Counted from the first letter of the stretch, positions 8,850 through 17,768 are shown. The stretch: 20,907 nucleotides of DNA from Coptodactyla brooksi (GCA_033557675.1 JAWQRM010000624.1:1-20907); one strand, 5' to 3'. Notes: generated from the sequence alone by a model not told the origin. A program made the numbers and translations.

Positions 8850-10545
8850 TAAAATCGTTTAAAATCTGTTACAAATTCGTCAAGGTCCATCAAAATCTCG
8901 ACATCGATTTTTTTTGCAAATGCAATACTTTGCCGTAAGAGAAAGTAAAAATAGTGGACAATTAAAAAGAATCCAGTACTTTTAGGGCGCACTGTATACG
9001 TATATATACGTTTTCTTTTTAAATACGTAGTTCAAAGTATTGCATCGAGCATAAAAATATGTGTATATGTCGACTTACTTTAAAACCATGTGTTTATACT
9101 GTAACCTCATTAAAATACCAAAACCACAAACTGTTATAGACCAATTAAATACCGGAATAAGACCAATAAAAAATGATAAACTCGACGTTTTATATATAAA
9201 CGATAAATATACTATTTTCTACCAAGATATTTTCTTCTAGAAATAACCGCTAAGATGTGGTGTTAAAAAACAATATTAGGGTAAAATGTTTTCCTTTCAT
9301 GAAAAAGTCGTACGTTTAAAAGTGTTATAAGCGATTTATATTGTGAAATGCTTTAATTAACGATCACGTTCACCGCGATAAATAACATCGATCTAGATCT
9401 ATCAGTGACATTTATCAAAACGCCATCCGCTTGTCCCGTTGTCCCATTTCTTTTAAGTCCCGCCGTAGCGAAGTTTTATGACCTTTCCGGATGTCATGAG
9501 AACTTAATCTAGAAAGCGCGTTCACGATTGGGTACGTACCGATTTTTTCCCTGTCGCGCCCCAGATTTGTTTCGGTTAAAATTAATGGCCGTAAAACAAA
9601 TATCCCGAGGGAGGATTTGAATGAATCGCGCAGCAAGGCACGGTATGGTCAGGTCGGTTGGCCCAGATTGGGTACTTAAGTTTTATCGGCCTGTCGAAAA
9701 ATGTTCGGACAGCCTGGCTAAACCACGGCATACATCACAGTCCGAACCATGATTGATACAGCAATCTGTGAACGAGCGTTATCGCCAGTCCCTATTTCAA
9801 ATATCTAAAGATAACTGAACTTTTTTCTAGTCCTGGTTCGCCTCGCAGACATTATTGAGTGATAAATAAAAACGGACTGAGAGAAAGGAGGGATATGCCG
9901 TGTTTATCTTTATAGAAACAGATGATTAAAGTGAAGTTGATTTAGATCCTTTTGAATAGGATATTCCTGTACTGGTGACATACTTTGACGTTATTTTAGG
10001 AAATAATATTGAACGACGTAACTTTTTACTGATATGATGTTACTGATGAAAAACAGGATATTATGAAAGCAAGAAAAATCTCCCAAATCGCAGATTAAAG
10101 TATCAGCTTGATTAATATTATAATTATTGAGACAACAGGAATCACAACACCAGACAGGTACAACATAATCATGTTTTCAACATATTTTATAATAATATTA
10201 AACATAATACGCCAAAAATATATATTATAATATAATATATATTGAAAATCATAAGTAGAGAATTTCAAACTAAAAACAATACATGAAAAAAGTGAAACAT
10301 TACTTATAATGTGTCCCAAAACTGTCATTTAAAATGAAAAATATTTCTGCAATACTCCCCAATCACAGACAAAAGCAACGGCTACAGATCTAAACATTTT
10401 TAGCAAAAATGCAAATTGGATAGACAAAGAAACCGAAATAGTGAGTAATATTATCACCTATCCATTAATACACACACAAGGAAGACGTAGCACAAATAAC
10501 AAATGCACATAGCTGGAAATCAGCATGTTCAGATGATATACAAAA
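8850..10545. other. Non-genic stretch with a CpG-rich patch at 9415-9800
   Basis: Most of this is AT-rich with no recognisable frame. At about 9415-9800 the DNA becomes clearly CpG-richer. A minus-strand frame of 73 codons (9415-9636) rich in R and K lies there, beginning MLRDSFKSSLGIFVLRP, but I do not recognise a domain. GATTGGGTAC occurs at both 9526 and 9666. The patch could be an exon, a regulatory element or an old repeat. A weak AT palindrome lies near 10215-10245. Confidence 0.4.
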
Positions 10546-10549
10546 TGGT

Positions 10550-10576
10550 ATATGCATATATATGTATATGTATATA

Positions 10577-10621
<45 letters not shown>

Positions 10622-10633
10622 ACATATACATAT
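10550..10633. repeat. (TA)n / TATG microsatellite
   Basis: A long run of TA with interspersed TG and CA. The open frames crossing it on both strands (10458-10676 minus, 10503-10802 plus) consist largely of I-Y repeats and are products of the repeat, not genes. Confidence 0.95.
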
Positions 10634-10716
10634 GGACCATCGATACCAAGGAAGCAAAACTGTAATCAAACATCAAGGAGACAGAACTATCAACAAACGC
10701 CTAAACGCAGTATATA

Positions 10717-10747
10717 TTGGGATGAGATATAGGATATCTCATCCCAA
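10717..10747. repeat. Perfect 14-bp-arm hairpin with 3-base loop
   Basis: TTGGGATGAGATAT (10717-10730) is followed after AGG by its exact complement (10734-10747). The tight loop would make a very stable cruciform or RNA hairpin. It lies about 125 bp upstream of mariner 1. Confidence 0.85.
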
Positions 10748-10871
10748 AGAAGTCGGGAAATGGATGCCTCGGGGAGGCACAAATCATGGAGACATTAGCT
10801 GAAACAATTCTGATACTGGGAGAATAAAAGAAATGAGAAGGGTGGAAACTGGGCATCAAATATCGAATGTA

Positions 10872-10898
10872 TTGGGTTGTTCGGAAGGTAATTTCGTT
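10872..10898 (+). repeat. Left TIR of mariner 1
   Basis: Twenty-seven bases matching the complement of 11817-11843 with four mismatches; three of these are at the third to fifth bases from the end. Confidence 0.85.
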
Positions 10899-11056
10899 TT
10901 TTTTTTCGTAGCAGAGGCGTTAATTGTATTTTAACTAGCCAACTTAATTCTAAACCGTCTGTGCATTATATATTCTGACAGCTAACATTGCAAAGTTTAT
11001 GTGTGAAAATATTTTGTTAGGTTCTGTGCAATTGTTTTTTTTGTGTCTTGTGAAAC

Positions 11057-11784
11057 ATGGAGAATCAAAAACAGCATTCTATTGCAGAAAAGGTGAAAAT
11101 GCTGTTTCACGCGAGAAAAGAATTAGTGGATGTGTGCGGAGGAGACGTATTGACAGAGTGCTAGTGTCAAAGCTGATTTGCAAAGTTTTTGGCAAATGTT
11201 TGCAAAATTTTTGGGAGCTCTGTTCAAAATTTTTGGGAGAATACCATGATCAAATCTAAAGTGTACTGGCGTCAACTGGACAAATAAATTGCATGATTTT
11301 TAGCAAACTACTTTGCAAAATTTTTTGCAAAAGTTTGTAGTTTTTTGCAAGTTTGTAAAATTTTTGGGAGCTCTTTCCACAATTTTTGGGGAAATACCAC
11401 AATAAATTCTAAAGTGTACTATCATCAACTAGACAAATTGCGTGATTGGCTCATGCAGAAAAGGCCAAAATTGATCAATAGAAAAGGTAACTTTTGTAAT
11501 CAGGTGACTCGCCGAAACCTTTTGCTGCTTGGATGGGATGTACTACCATACCTATCATATTCTCCAGATCTGGCACCTTCTGATTATTATTTGTTTCGGG
11601 GTCTACAAATTTCTTTTGGATGGCAAAGCATTTACTTCAAATGAAGCCGTCAAAAACTAATTTGTTTGGCAGAAAGGATCAGAAGTTTTATGAGTGTGAA
11701 ATCATGCTACTGCTAGAAAAAGGGCAAAATGTGTTAAACCAAAGCGATGAATATGTAGTTACATATAATATTTATACTGTTTAA
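11057..11784 (+). pseudogene. Mariner 1 transposase pseudogene
   Basis: The start at 11057 gives MENQKQHSIAEKVKML and then the helix-turn-helix region, ARKELVDVCGGDVLTE, with stops soon after. Most of the central gene is missing. The frame resumes with KVYYHQLDKLRDWL, QKRPKLINRKG, GWDVLPYLSYSPDLAPSDYY and stops at 11644; the true C terminus continues in another frame as DQKFYECEIMLLLEKGQNVL and ends at 11784. The third catalytic aspartate (D of APSDYY) survives, but the segment that normally holds the second (HDNAxPH, right after NRKG) is deleted, and the first is lost with the central deletion. From 11057 to 11644 the pieces are in one frame interrupted by stops. It is a nonfunctional mariner (DD34D type) gene. 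Confidence 0.88.
11172..11453 (+). repeat. Internal tandem duplication in mariner 1
   Basis: About 130 bases are present twice: 11172-11300 and about 11307-11453. Landmarks are AATTTTTGGGAGCTCT (near 11207 and 11360), the ATACCA block, TCTAAAGTGTACT and AACT-GACAAAT. The offset grows from 135 to 153 because of an extra 18 bases near 11330. Copies have diverged, so the duplication is old. Confidence 0.8.
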
Positions 11785-11816
11785 GAAAACTGCCTTTCAT
11801 TTCCACAAAAAAGAAA

Positions 11817-11843
11817 TACGAAATTACTTTCCGAACAAATTAA
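11817..11843 (-). repeat. Right TIR of mariner 1
   Basis: Inverted partner of 10872-10898, directly followed by TA at 11844-11845. Confidence 0.85.
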
Positions 11844-11844
11844 T

Positions 11845-11980
11845 ATATTGATCCAGAAATCGGTAAGACTTCGATAAAAATTTAATTACACAAAGAAAGC
11901 CTACAAAATAAAAATTTTTATATATTAATAATAATACATTATGTAATATATTTTACAATAATTTATAATAATATTATACC
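11845..11980. other. AT-rich spacer
   Basis: Low-complexity A/T sequence with ATAATA-type words, running directly into the dispersed repeat copy at 11981. No coding signal. Confidence 0.6.
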
Positions 11981-12117
11981 ACTCGTTTGTGCATAACAGC
12001 ACCTATTCCTCTTAACATTCCAGTTAATTGTGTAGATCTCAGGCGTCCTTTTGAACTTTAAATGGCCATTTCAAAAAAGCTCTTAAGCAATTGCGTGACC
12101 TGAAGTGAAATAGTCGC
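11981..12117 (-). repeat. Dispersed repeat, copy A
   Basis: This 137-bp block matches 15471-15604 in the same orientation, at roughly 85-90 percent identity by eye. Shared words include GCATAACAGCACCTATTC, CATTCCAGTTAATTGTG, TTGAACTTTAAAT and GCAATTGCGTGACCTGAAGT. Both copies have an AT simple tract on their left. Read on the minus strand, that means a conserved body ending in a simple-repeat tail, a layout typical of non-LTR retrotransposon or SINE 3' ends, so I give minus as the probable orientation. No polymerase III boxes or protein motif were recognised. The minus-strand open frame at 12039-12227 overlaps it. Confidence 0.85.
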
Positions 12118-12970
12118 GGTAACGACAGTACTCTCCAGTGATAAATAGCGACATTACTAGAACTGAATGCAGCGTAACGACGGGACCTTTGCCATACTCT
12201 GCATCCGGCGGACACACGTTGCAGCAATTAGAAATTTGAAGCTTGCAACTATTTTACTTCACTAAAGATTAGCGAAAGCAGTCATCTCGTATACATTAAT
12301 GACAATGGTGCTAAATCAATAACATTCATTTAATGTTTATTGATAACATTAAGATAAATTATGTTAATTATTATATTAACAGGGTATTAGGTATTATAGA
12401 TATTTTTTTATAATTTTAAAACATTTTCGAAATACTAAATTTTTTAGTGCAAATATTAAATTAAGTATTTCCCTGAAACTTCCACCTTATATATCACTAG
12501 GAAGTGGATTGAAAAATTTATTACTTTCTGCTATGAAAAACGCTTTTATATTATTCAATTCTTTATGAAGGTTTATGAAGGGTTTCCTTTATCGCATTTC
12601 AACAGGCAACAGTAAAATTCATCTAGTTTGATTGCAAATTGTATTTAATTCACCTATCATAGAATAGGAAAAATTAAACCTTGAAATGCCATGCTTCTTT
12701 TACGCTCTAGAGGCTTGTTGTAAGACATATGTAATTGGTTCTGTATCATTCGATGCCAAATCGCTTACCCGAGTCATGCGCTGAGCGATTTCACATCTAT
12801 GATGTAAATATCACAAAACTTCTACCAACCCCTTCTGAAGTTCTATAGTTTTAGAAATTATCAAAACATGTAATTGATTTTTATGCATATTTCATGAAGC
12901 AATTGCGGTATAAAACTGTGCAAACACTCGTTTAGAAATCTAAGAATGTTCAGTAACATAATATAAAACT

Positions 12971-12995
12971 GTTTTATGAAATTGCTTCATAAAAC
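12971..12995. repeat. 10-bp-arm hairpin
   Basis: GTTTTATGAA at 12971-12980 pairs perfectly with 12986-12995 around ATTGC. A partly related inverted sequence (TTTCATGAAGCAATTGCGG) lies at about 12890-12910, so the two may be remnants of a larger inverted repeat. Confidence 0.65.
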
Positions 12996-13059
12996 TGACC
13001 CATTTTCTTATACCCAACGTAGCAGGTAGATGGGTCATCCAGACACGTTTAAACCAGGG

Positions 13060-13079
13060 TAAATTACCACGGTAATTTA
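13060..13079. repeat. 9-bp-arm palindrome
   Basis: TAAATTACC and its complement GGTAATTTA are separated by AC, and a third related word, TAATTTACC, follows within 13 bases. Confidence 0.55.
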
Positions 13080-14246
13080 TTCGTAATTTACCAATTCACA
13101 TCACTGAGCTGAACTAAAGCTTTTGAGCTGTTTGGTTAAGATTGTGCCCAATTATTTTTAAATGATCTTTTCATGACAGTCGGAAATATAATTAACATAT
13201 TACAATTTGGTGACAGTAAAACTCAGCTTAAAGAAGAAAGCAGTTTTTGAATATGAATCTGCACGAATATTTAAAATCATACCTACCAATATTTTTGAGC
13301 GAATATTTCACCAAATATAAACGGACGTTCGGACAAAATTTGAAATAATCTATGCTGTTATTTAACAATATAACCTATCAAACAGGTGATATTATTCAAT
13401 TTCTCCTAGGAAAACAAAACCTGCTTGTCAAAATTAATTCCAATTTGTTTCAAAATAAAGATATCACCAATAATGGCACAATTCTAATTAATAATAGTTA
13501 CAGCAGCAATTCAACTCAGCACAGAGTTTAATAGAGTTACACTGGGTACACATAGTGAAATGCACATCATATTGTATATCAGCCCCATTTGTAAAAAAGA
13601 GCAATTTTTTGTCTGCCTTGTTTGAAAACTGTGCTGCTAGAGTTGTTAAATTATCGAAACGAAACACAATTGAACGTTTCACCTATTGCTTTTTTTATGG
13701 CACGATTCGTTTTGCTCTATTTTTAACCAGAATTCAAAACGATGGATCGATATCATGTACGCGATGGATTCAAAAAGCAGCTTATATTCTTAGTATGTTA
13801 ATTCATTGATTGATGATTACCGTTAGTGTCATATAAATACAATAAAAAATTCTGCCTAATCAAACTATCCGTTTTTAGCAGATCTGCTTTAAAAGTTTAA
13901 CTTTAAAATCTCTGTAGGCAATTGACCGTTAATATTCAATCCAGTAGCTAGACACACACCCACTAGTATGTTCAACTAGTGAATTTTTAAGCTTTCCATT
14001 ACCGCTAATCCAATATGCCACGGGATAGACCTTCTATGCCCCAGAAACGTAAATATATCATTTTTCGTTTTGTTAATGGATTTGATTTGTCCAGGGATAG
14101 GTCAGCTAGTCAATTTCAAATCCCCTCAGAAATCATCAGATTTCCAACATTTCATCATACTCTAATATTAGAAGGTGATGGTAAATCAATTAATGAATTA
14201 TTTATAATTTTCAAAACTGGAGATATTTTGCGTAAAGGGGTTTTCT

Positions 14247-14284
14247 CTTATTAGCAGTAAGTAATTTTTATTACTGCTAATAAG
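14247..14284. repeat. 14-bp-arm hairpin
   Basis: CTTATTAGCAGTAA (14247-14260) pairs perfectly with TTACTGCTAATAAG (14271-14284) around a 10-base A/T loop. It overlaps the end of the unrecognised 79-codon frame. Confidence 0.8.
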
Positions 14285-15368
14285 GTAACAAATAAATAAA
14301 TAATTATTAAATATGAAATAAAATTATTAGAAAAATCTTAAGTTTCAATTGATTTGGTTATTATTAGTTTCATACAAATTATTAATTATTAAATAATAAT
14401 AATCTATATTAGAGAAATATTTCACTATTGTGTTTGTGTACATTAAAAATTGTGAAGAAAGAGTGGACCAATGCAGAAGAAAAGTGTCATTATTTGGAGA
14501 AGTTCCATTCTTATCTCTTAGTTCTTATCTCTCTTAATCCATACATAAGATATTTTTCGGTGTACTTTCCAAAGCTTTCGACAAAATCTCTTCTACTCCG
14601 TATTTAACCAGACCCACTGAAATGTAATATAAAACGCCTATCACCTGTCACCTCGTCAATTCACGTGGTCGAATAAAACTGCCAAACGATTTGATACTTC
14701 ACCGACTTCGACCGTCGTTAGTCCCTAACGTACGGAAAAATGGTGGGTATTCGTCAACGCCAGGCCAAATCTTTCAAAAATCCCTCTCGTGTGTGCCTTG
14801 CTATTTTTATCATTACACTTCCTTAATCTGAAACGTAGCGTAGATATTATACTTTTAAATTCAATTCGTTTTATAACATGTGGAACTTTTGCTGCATACA
14901 CAATACACAGTATGACAATTAAATAACGAGAATTTTATATAAACATATAGATATATATTGCTAGAAAGATAAAAGTCACCTCTTTCGAACGCACCCTAGT
15001 TTATGCCAATAGGATGATAGGTTACAACGTCACAGCCATTTGAATGACGGTAAAAATTATGTTGATGTCGTAAAAACATAATGGAACAAAGAGCAAATAT
15101 TAAATTTTGTTTTAAACTGGGAAAAAATGTGTTTAGACTTAGGAATTAATGAAAATAGTGTATGGTGATGATTGTATGTCTAAAGCTGGAGTTTATGAGT
15201 AGTTTAATCGTTTTAAAAATGGTCGTGAAGATTTAAATAATGATGAAAGACCTGGTTATCCAGAAAGTAAAAATCGTGCTGAATTGGTAGAAAAAAATCC
15301 GTTCCGAAAAAAATATGTACATCAAATTTTGCTACGGCCAGAAACATGGCAAAAGGTGTTGGAAATGA

Positions 15369-15412
15369 AGAGTACAAATATTTTATGTAATTACATAAAA
15401 TATTTGGACTCT
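15369..15412. repeat. 44-bp near-perfect palindrome
   Basis: The sequence centred between 15390 and 15391 (arm AGAGTACAAATATTTTATGT plus AA) is its own complement over 44 bases apart from one mismatched pair. The central 32 bases are a perfect palindrome with no loop. It lies in the foreign segment that interrupts mariner 2. Confidence 0.92.
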
Positions 15413-15445
15413 CTAAGAAAAGTACCTTTAATTTGCTTTCATTTG

Positions 15446-15466
15446 TATATATATATATATATATAT
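15446..15466. repeat. (TA)n tract
   Basis: Pure TA repeat directly left of dispersed repeat copy B; on the minus strand it would be the tail of that repeat. Confidence 0.9.
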
Positions 15467-15470
15467 TGCT

Positions 15471-15604
15471 AGGTCGTTTATGCATAACAGCACCTATTCT
15501 TCGTACCATTCCAGTTAATTGTGCAGATCTCAGTCCTTCTGAACTTTAAATAACCATTTTAAAAAGCTCTTAGGCAATTGCGTGACCTGAAGTGTAATAG
15601 TCGC
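15471..15604 (-). repeat. Dispersed repeat, copy B (inside mariner 2)
   Basis: This 134-bp block is the second copy of 11981-12117. Differences are scattered substitutions and small gaps. Its left side is a TA tract; its right limit, TAGTCGC, coincides with the limit of similarity to copy A. Mariner coding similarity resumes about 50 bases further on. Confidence 0.88.
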
Positions 15605-15744
15605 TTAAGAATTACAAACAAAATTTTCGTCAAATTTTGACTTAAAATTTGGGGGAAAGAAAAGTTTGTGCACGTTTTGTTTCACATGCTTTAAATGAGT
15701 ACCAAGAAATTGCTCGTGTAGAGCATTGTAAAGACCTCATTAAA

Positions 15745-15822
15745 ACTGCTGAAAATGATCCAGGTTTTCTTGATTCGATCATAACTGCTGAAAATGATCC
15801 AGATTTTCTTGATTCGATCATA
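15745..15822 (+). repeat. 39-bp in-frame tandem duplication
   Basis: Positions 15745-15783 and 15784-15822 are identical at 38 of 39 bases. They encode TAENDPGFLDSII and TAENDPDFLDSII just before the first catalytic aspartate of the mariner 2 transposase. The near identity shows the duplication is younger than most decay of the element. Confidence 0.95.
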
Positions 15823-16572
15823 ACTGCTGATGACACATGGTGCTTTAAATATGATCCGGAAACTAAGCGTCGATCTAAGCAGAATGGAAGTCGAAGGGCA
15901 GGCAAAAACAAAAAAAAATGCGTTCTGAAGTCAAGAATCAAGACAATGTTGATTGCTGTTTATAATTCACAAGGGATTGTCCACAACGCATTTGTTCCAG
16001 AAGATAAAACTGCCAATGGAGAATATTATTTTTAAGTTTTACATCGTTTCTGGTCAAGAATTGTACGTGTTAGACATAAATATCCAGTAGGGAAACAGCT
16101 GTTTCTATTGCATGATAAGGCATCACCACATAAGACGTTAAAAGTTCCTGAATTTTTGACTACACTGTATTCCTACCCACTGTATTCGCCTGATTCCCTA
16201 AATTGAAAATTACGATGAACGAATCGTTTTATGATGATATTTCAGCCATTCAAGCAGCTGTGACGCAGGTACTAAAAGCCATTCCTAAGGATGACGTACA
16301 GAAATCTATGCATCCATTGGTTCATCGTGCTAGAAAGTGTATTGAGATGAATGGGACCTATTTTGAATAAAAAATAACTTTTAAACATAATTCAATGTGT
16401 TTTTTTTGTATGTCTAAAAATTGTCGTTATTTAATGTTACTGTGTAAATGATAAATTATAATAATCTTAAAATCAATCATCTTGTCTCAAAGCGATGTTA
16501 TATAACAAAGAAACTAAAGCGTACAATTGTAGCTATATTACAATTAAAGTTGACTTCGCAATGCGTATTATA

Positions 16573-16603
16573 CGAGGATAGTCCGAGAATTACCCGACCT
16601 AAC
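16573..16603 (+). repeat. TIR of mariner 3 (3' side of the gene)
   Basis: Thirty-one bases matching the complement of 17738-17768 with four mismatches; adjacent TA at 16571-16572. Confidence 0.9.
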
Positions 16604-16637
16604 AAAGAAAACAACAAATTTAGGAAAAAAAGCATCT

Positions 16638-17590
16638 CTATTTCTCTACATAGTCTCCTTTCAGCTCAATACACATTTCCCAGCGATATGCAATAGCATC
16701 GATACCCTGCTTATAGTAGGAATTGTCAAGCTCCTCAAAATAGCAATCGACTGCAAACTCTAGCTCTTCATTGTTTGCAAATCTTTTGTCACCAAGCCAT
16801 TTCTTCTAGTTTGGGAATACAAAATAATCCGAGGGGGCTAAATCAGGCGAATAGGATGCGTGTGGAAGCAGTTCAAACTTTAATCCATTGATTTTGGCTA
16901 TCGTGATAAGAGATATGTGAACTGGTGCATTGACCTGATGAAACAAAACTTTCTTTTTCATCAAATGCGGCCGTTTTTTCTTGATTTCGTCACTCAAATG
17001 CTGCAATAAGTTCGCATAATACTCGCCGTTGATTGTTTTTCCTTTTTGAAGATAATCAATGAAAACTATCCTACCCGCATCCCAACAAACTAACGCCATG
17101 GCCTTACATGCAGATGAACCTCTCTGCGCCTTCTTCGGAGCCGATTTCCCCCTTTCAGTCTATTGTTTTGACTGTTCCTTCGTTTCAGGTGTGAAGTGAT
17201 GAATCCATGTTTCATCCGACCTAAAAACTCGGCTTTATTATTGTAAAACTTTGCCAAATACTCGAGTGAAACATCCTCACGACGGTGTATTTGTTCCATT
17301 GTGAGTAATCGCGGCACCCATCTTGCGCATAGCTTTTTCATGTCCAAATTTTCAGTCAATATGCGATGTACCGCACTTTTTGAAATGCCTACTATATCTG
17401 CTATCTCGAGCATCTTCAGTCGACGGTCATCCAATACCGTTTTGTGGATTTTGTTCACCGTTTCTGGCGTAGTTTCTGGTGAGGGCCCAGACTCCCCCAA
17501 AGTGGAATCTAGTTTCGCATTAATATTAGTTGGGCTGAAACCTTTCATATGACAGTATTGTATCACATAACAATGACCAATTTTTTCCAT
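16638..17590 (-). pseudogene. Mariner 3 transposase pseudogene
   Basis: From the start at 17590 it reads MEKIGHCYVIQYCHMKGFSP (first helix-turn-helix), then jumps from STLGESGPS to TPETVNKIHKTVLDDRRLK, missing roughly 30 residues of the linker and second helix-turn-helix. MKKLCARWVPRLLTMEQIHR follows. A small deletion shifts frame just before DETWIHHFTPETKEQSKQ, which holds the first catalytic aspartate (17214-17216). A stop follows, then MALVCWDAGRIVFIDY, RPHLMKKKVLFHQVNAPVH and SPDLAPSDYFVFPN, a stop at 16806, then KKWLGDKRFANNEEL, and IELKGDYVEK to a final stop at 16638. The second aspartate (HQDNA in this family) is V at 16932-16934; the third (PSDY) is kept, with the expected 34-residue spacing. 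Two nonsense codons, one frameshift and the lost aspartate make it inactive, but coverage is nearly full length. Confidence 0.93.
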
Positions 17591-17737
17591 GTTTACACAT
17601 TATATAAGACCGTTCACTATTAATGGCTGTCAAACAAATACTAAACAACGTAAAGTCACCAAATTTCAAACTTGAGCTTTATAAGGTTGGTACTTTCTAA
17701 CTAGTTATTTTTTTCATACAACAACTGCCATCTATAC

Positions 17738-17768
17738 GTCAGGTCGGGTAATTATGGGACTACCCTCG
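17738..17768 (-). repeat. TIR of mariner 3 (5' side of the gene)
   Basis: Inverted partner of 16573-16603, followed by TA at 17769-17770. Confidence 0.9.

Larger units (their letters stand above)
10872..11843 (+). mobile_element. Mariner element 1 (deleted, 972 bp)
   Basis: The termini share TTGTTCGGAARGTAATTTCG: left copy from 10872, complement ending at 11843. TA flanks at 10870-10871 and 11844-11845 are the target duplication. The outermost bases after the shared TT differ (GGG versus AAT), so one end is decayed. Mariners are usually about 1.25-1.3 kb; here a central part of the gene is lost and part of the remainder is duplicated. Orientation is plus, judged from the transposase remnant. 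Confidence 0.9.
12118..15080. other. Long stretch without a recognisable gene
   Basis: About 3 kb with no frame I can assign. Unrecognised open frames are 13555-13809 (plus, 84 codons, antisense to 13488-13682) and 14015-14254 (plus, 79 codons). Short hairpins are at 12971-12995, 13060-13079 and 14247-14284. About 14640-14830 is GC-richer (it includes CCGTCGTTAGTCCCTAACGT). The first 180 bases may continue the dispersed repeat that precedes. Confidence 0.45.
15081..16370 (+). mobile_element. Mariner element 2, interrupted by foreign DNA
   Basis: Extent is given by the transposase remnant because I could not find inverted termini on either side. Coding homology covers 15081 to about 15297 and resumes near 15653 to 16370. 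The roughly 300-350 bases between (15300-15650) contain a palindrome, a TA tract and dispersed repeat copy B and do not fit a mariner gene, so they are probably a nested insertion with local deletion. Confidence 0.75.
15081..16370 (+). pseudogene. Mariner 2 transposase pseudogene
   Basis: It starts MEQRANIKFCFKLGKNVF, then shifts frame into VYGDDCMSKAGVYE and FNRFKNGREDLNNDERPGYP, which are the paired helix-turn-helix domain and linker of a mariner transposase. After the interruption it reads ERKVCARFVSHALNEYQ, a duplicated segment, then DDTWCFKYDPETKRRS with the first catalytic aspartate, SRIKTMLIAVYNSQGIVHNA, then FLLHDKASPH with the second. YPLYSPD follows, but the block that normally comes next (LAPxDFxLF, holding the third aspartate) is deleted with a frameshift. 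The C terminus continues in the new frame as DDISAIQAAVTQVLKAIP and ends RKCIEMNGTYFE with a stop at 16370. Several stops, frameshifts, the insertion and the lost aspartate make it inactive. It belongs to a mariner lineage different from mariners 1 and 3. Confidence 0.88.
16573..17768 (-). mobile_element. Mariner element 3 (1196 bp, both termini)
   Basis: Inverted termini start CGAGGATAGTCC on the left and CGAGGGTAGTCC (complement) on the right, both continuing to AATTACCCGACCT; 27 of 31 bases match. TA at 16571-16572 and 17769-17770 is the target duplication. The transposase runs on the minus strand. The element is slightly short for a mariner because of small deletions in the gene. It is the most complete element in the window. 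Confidence 0.93.

Noticed and set aside
10458..10802. Overlapping open frames on both strands with I-Y repeats
   Set aside because: They are read through the TA/TATG microsatellite and have no other coding evidence.
13555..13809. 84-codon plus-strand frame with an antisense partner
   Set aside because: No recognisable motif, no conserved neighbours; could be chance in AT-rich DNA.
14960..15080. Possible left terminal repeat for mariner 2
   Set aside because: I compared it by eye with 16380-16460 in inverted form and found no convincing match, so no ends were called.
15213..15509. 98-codon minus-strand open frame
   Set aside because: It spans mariner 2 antisense, the palindrome, the TA tract and dispersed repeat B, so it joins unrelated pieces.
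15642..15941. 99-codon minus-strand open frame with internal repeats
   Set aside because: Shadow of the 39-bp duplication and mariner 2 coding sequence on the plus strand.
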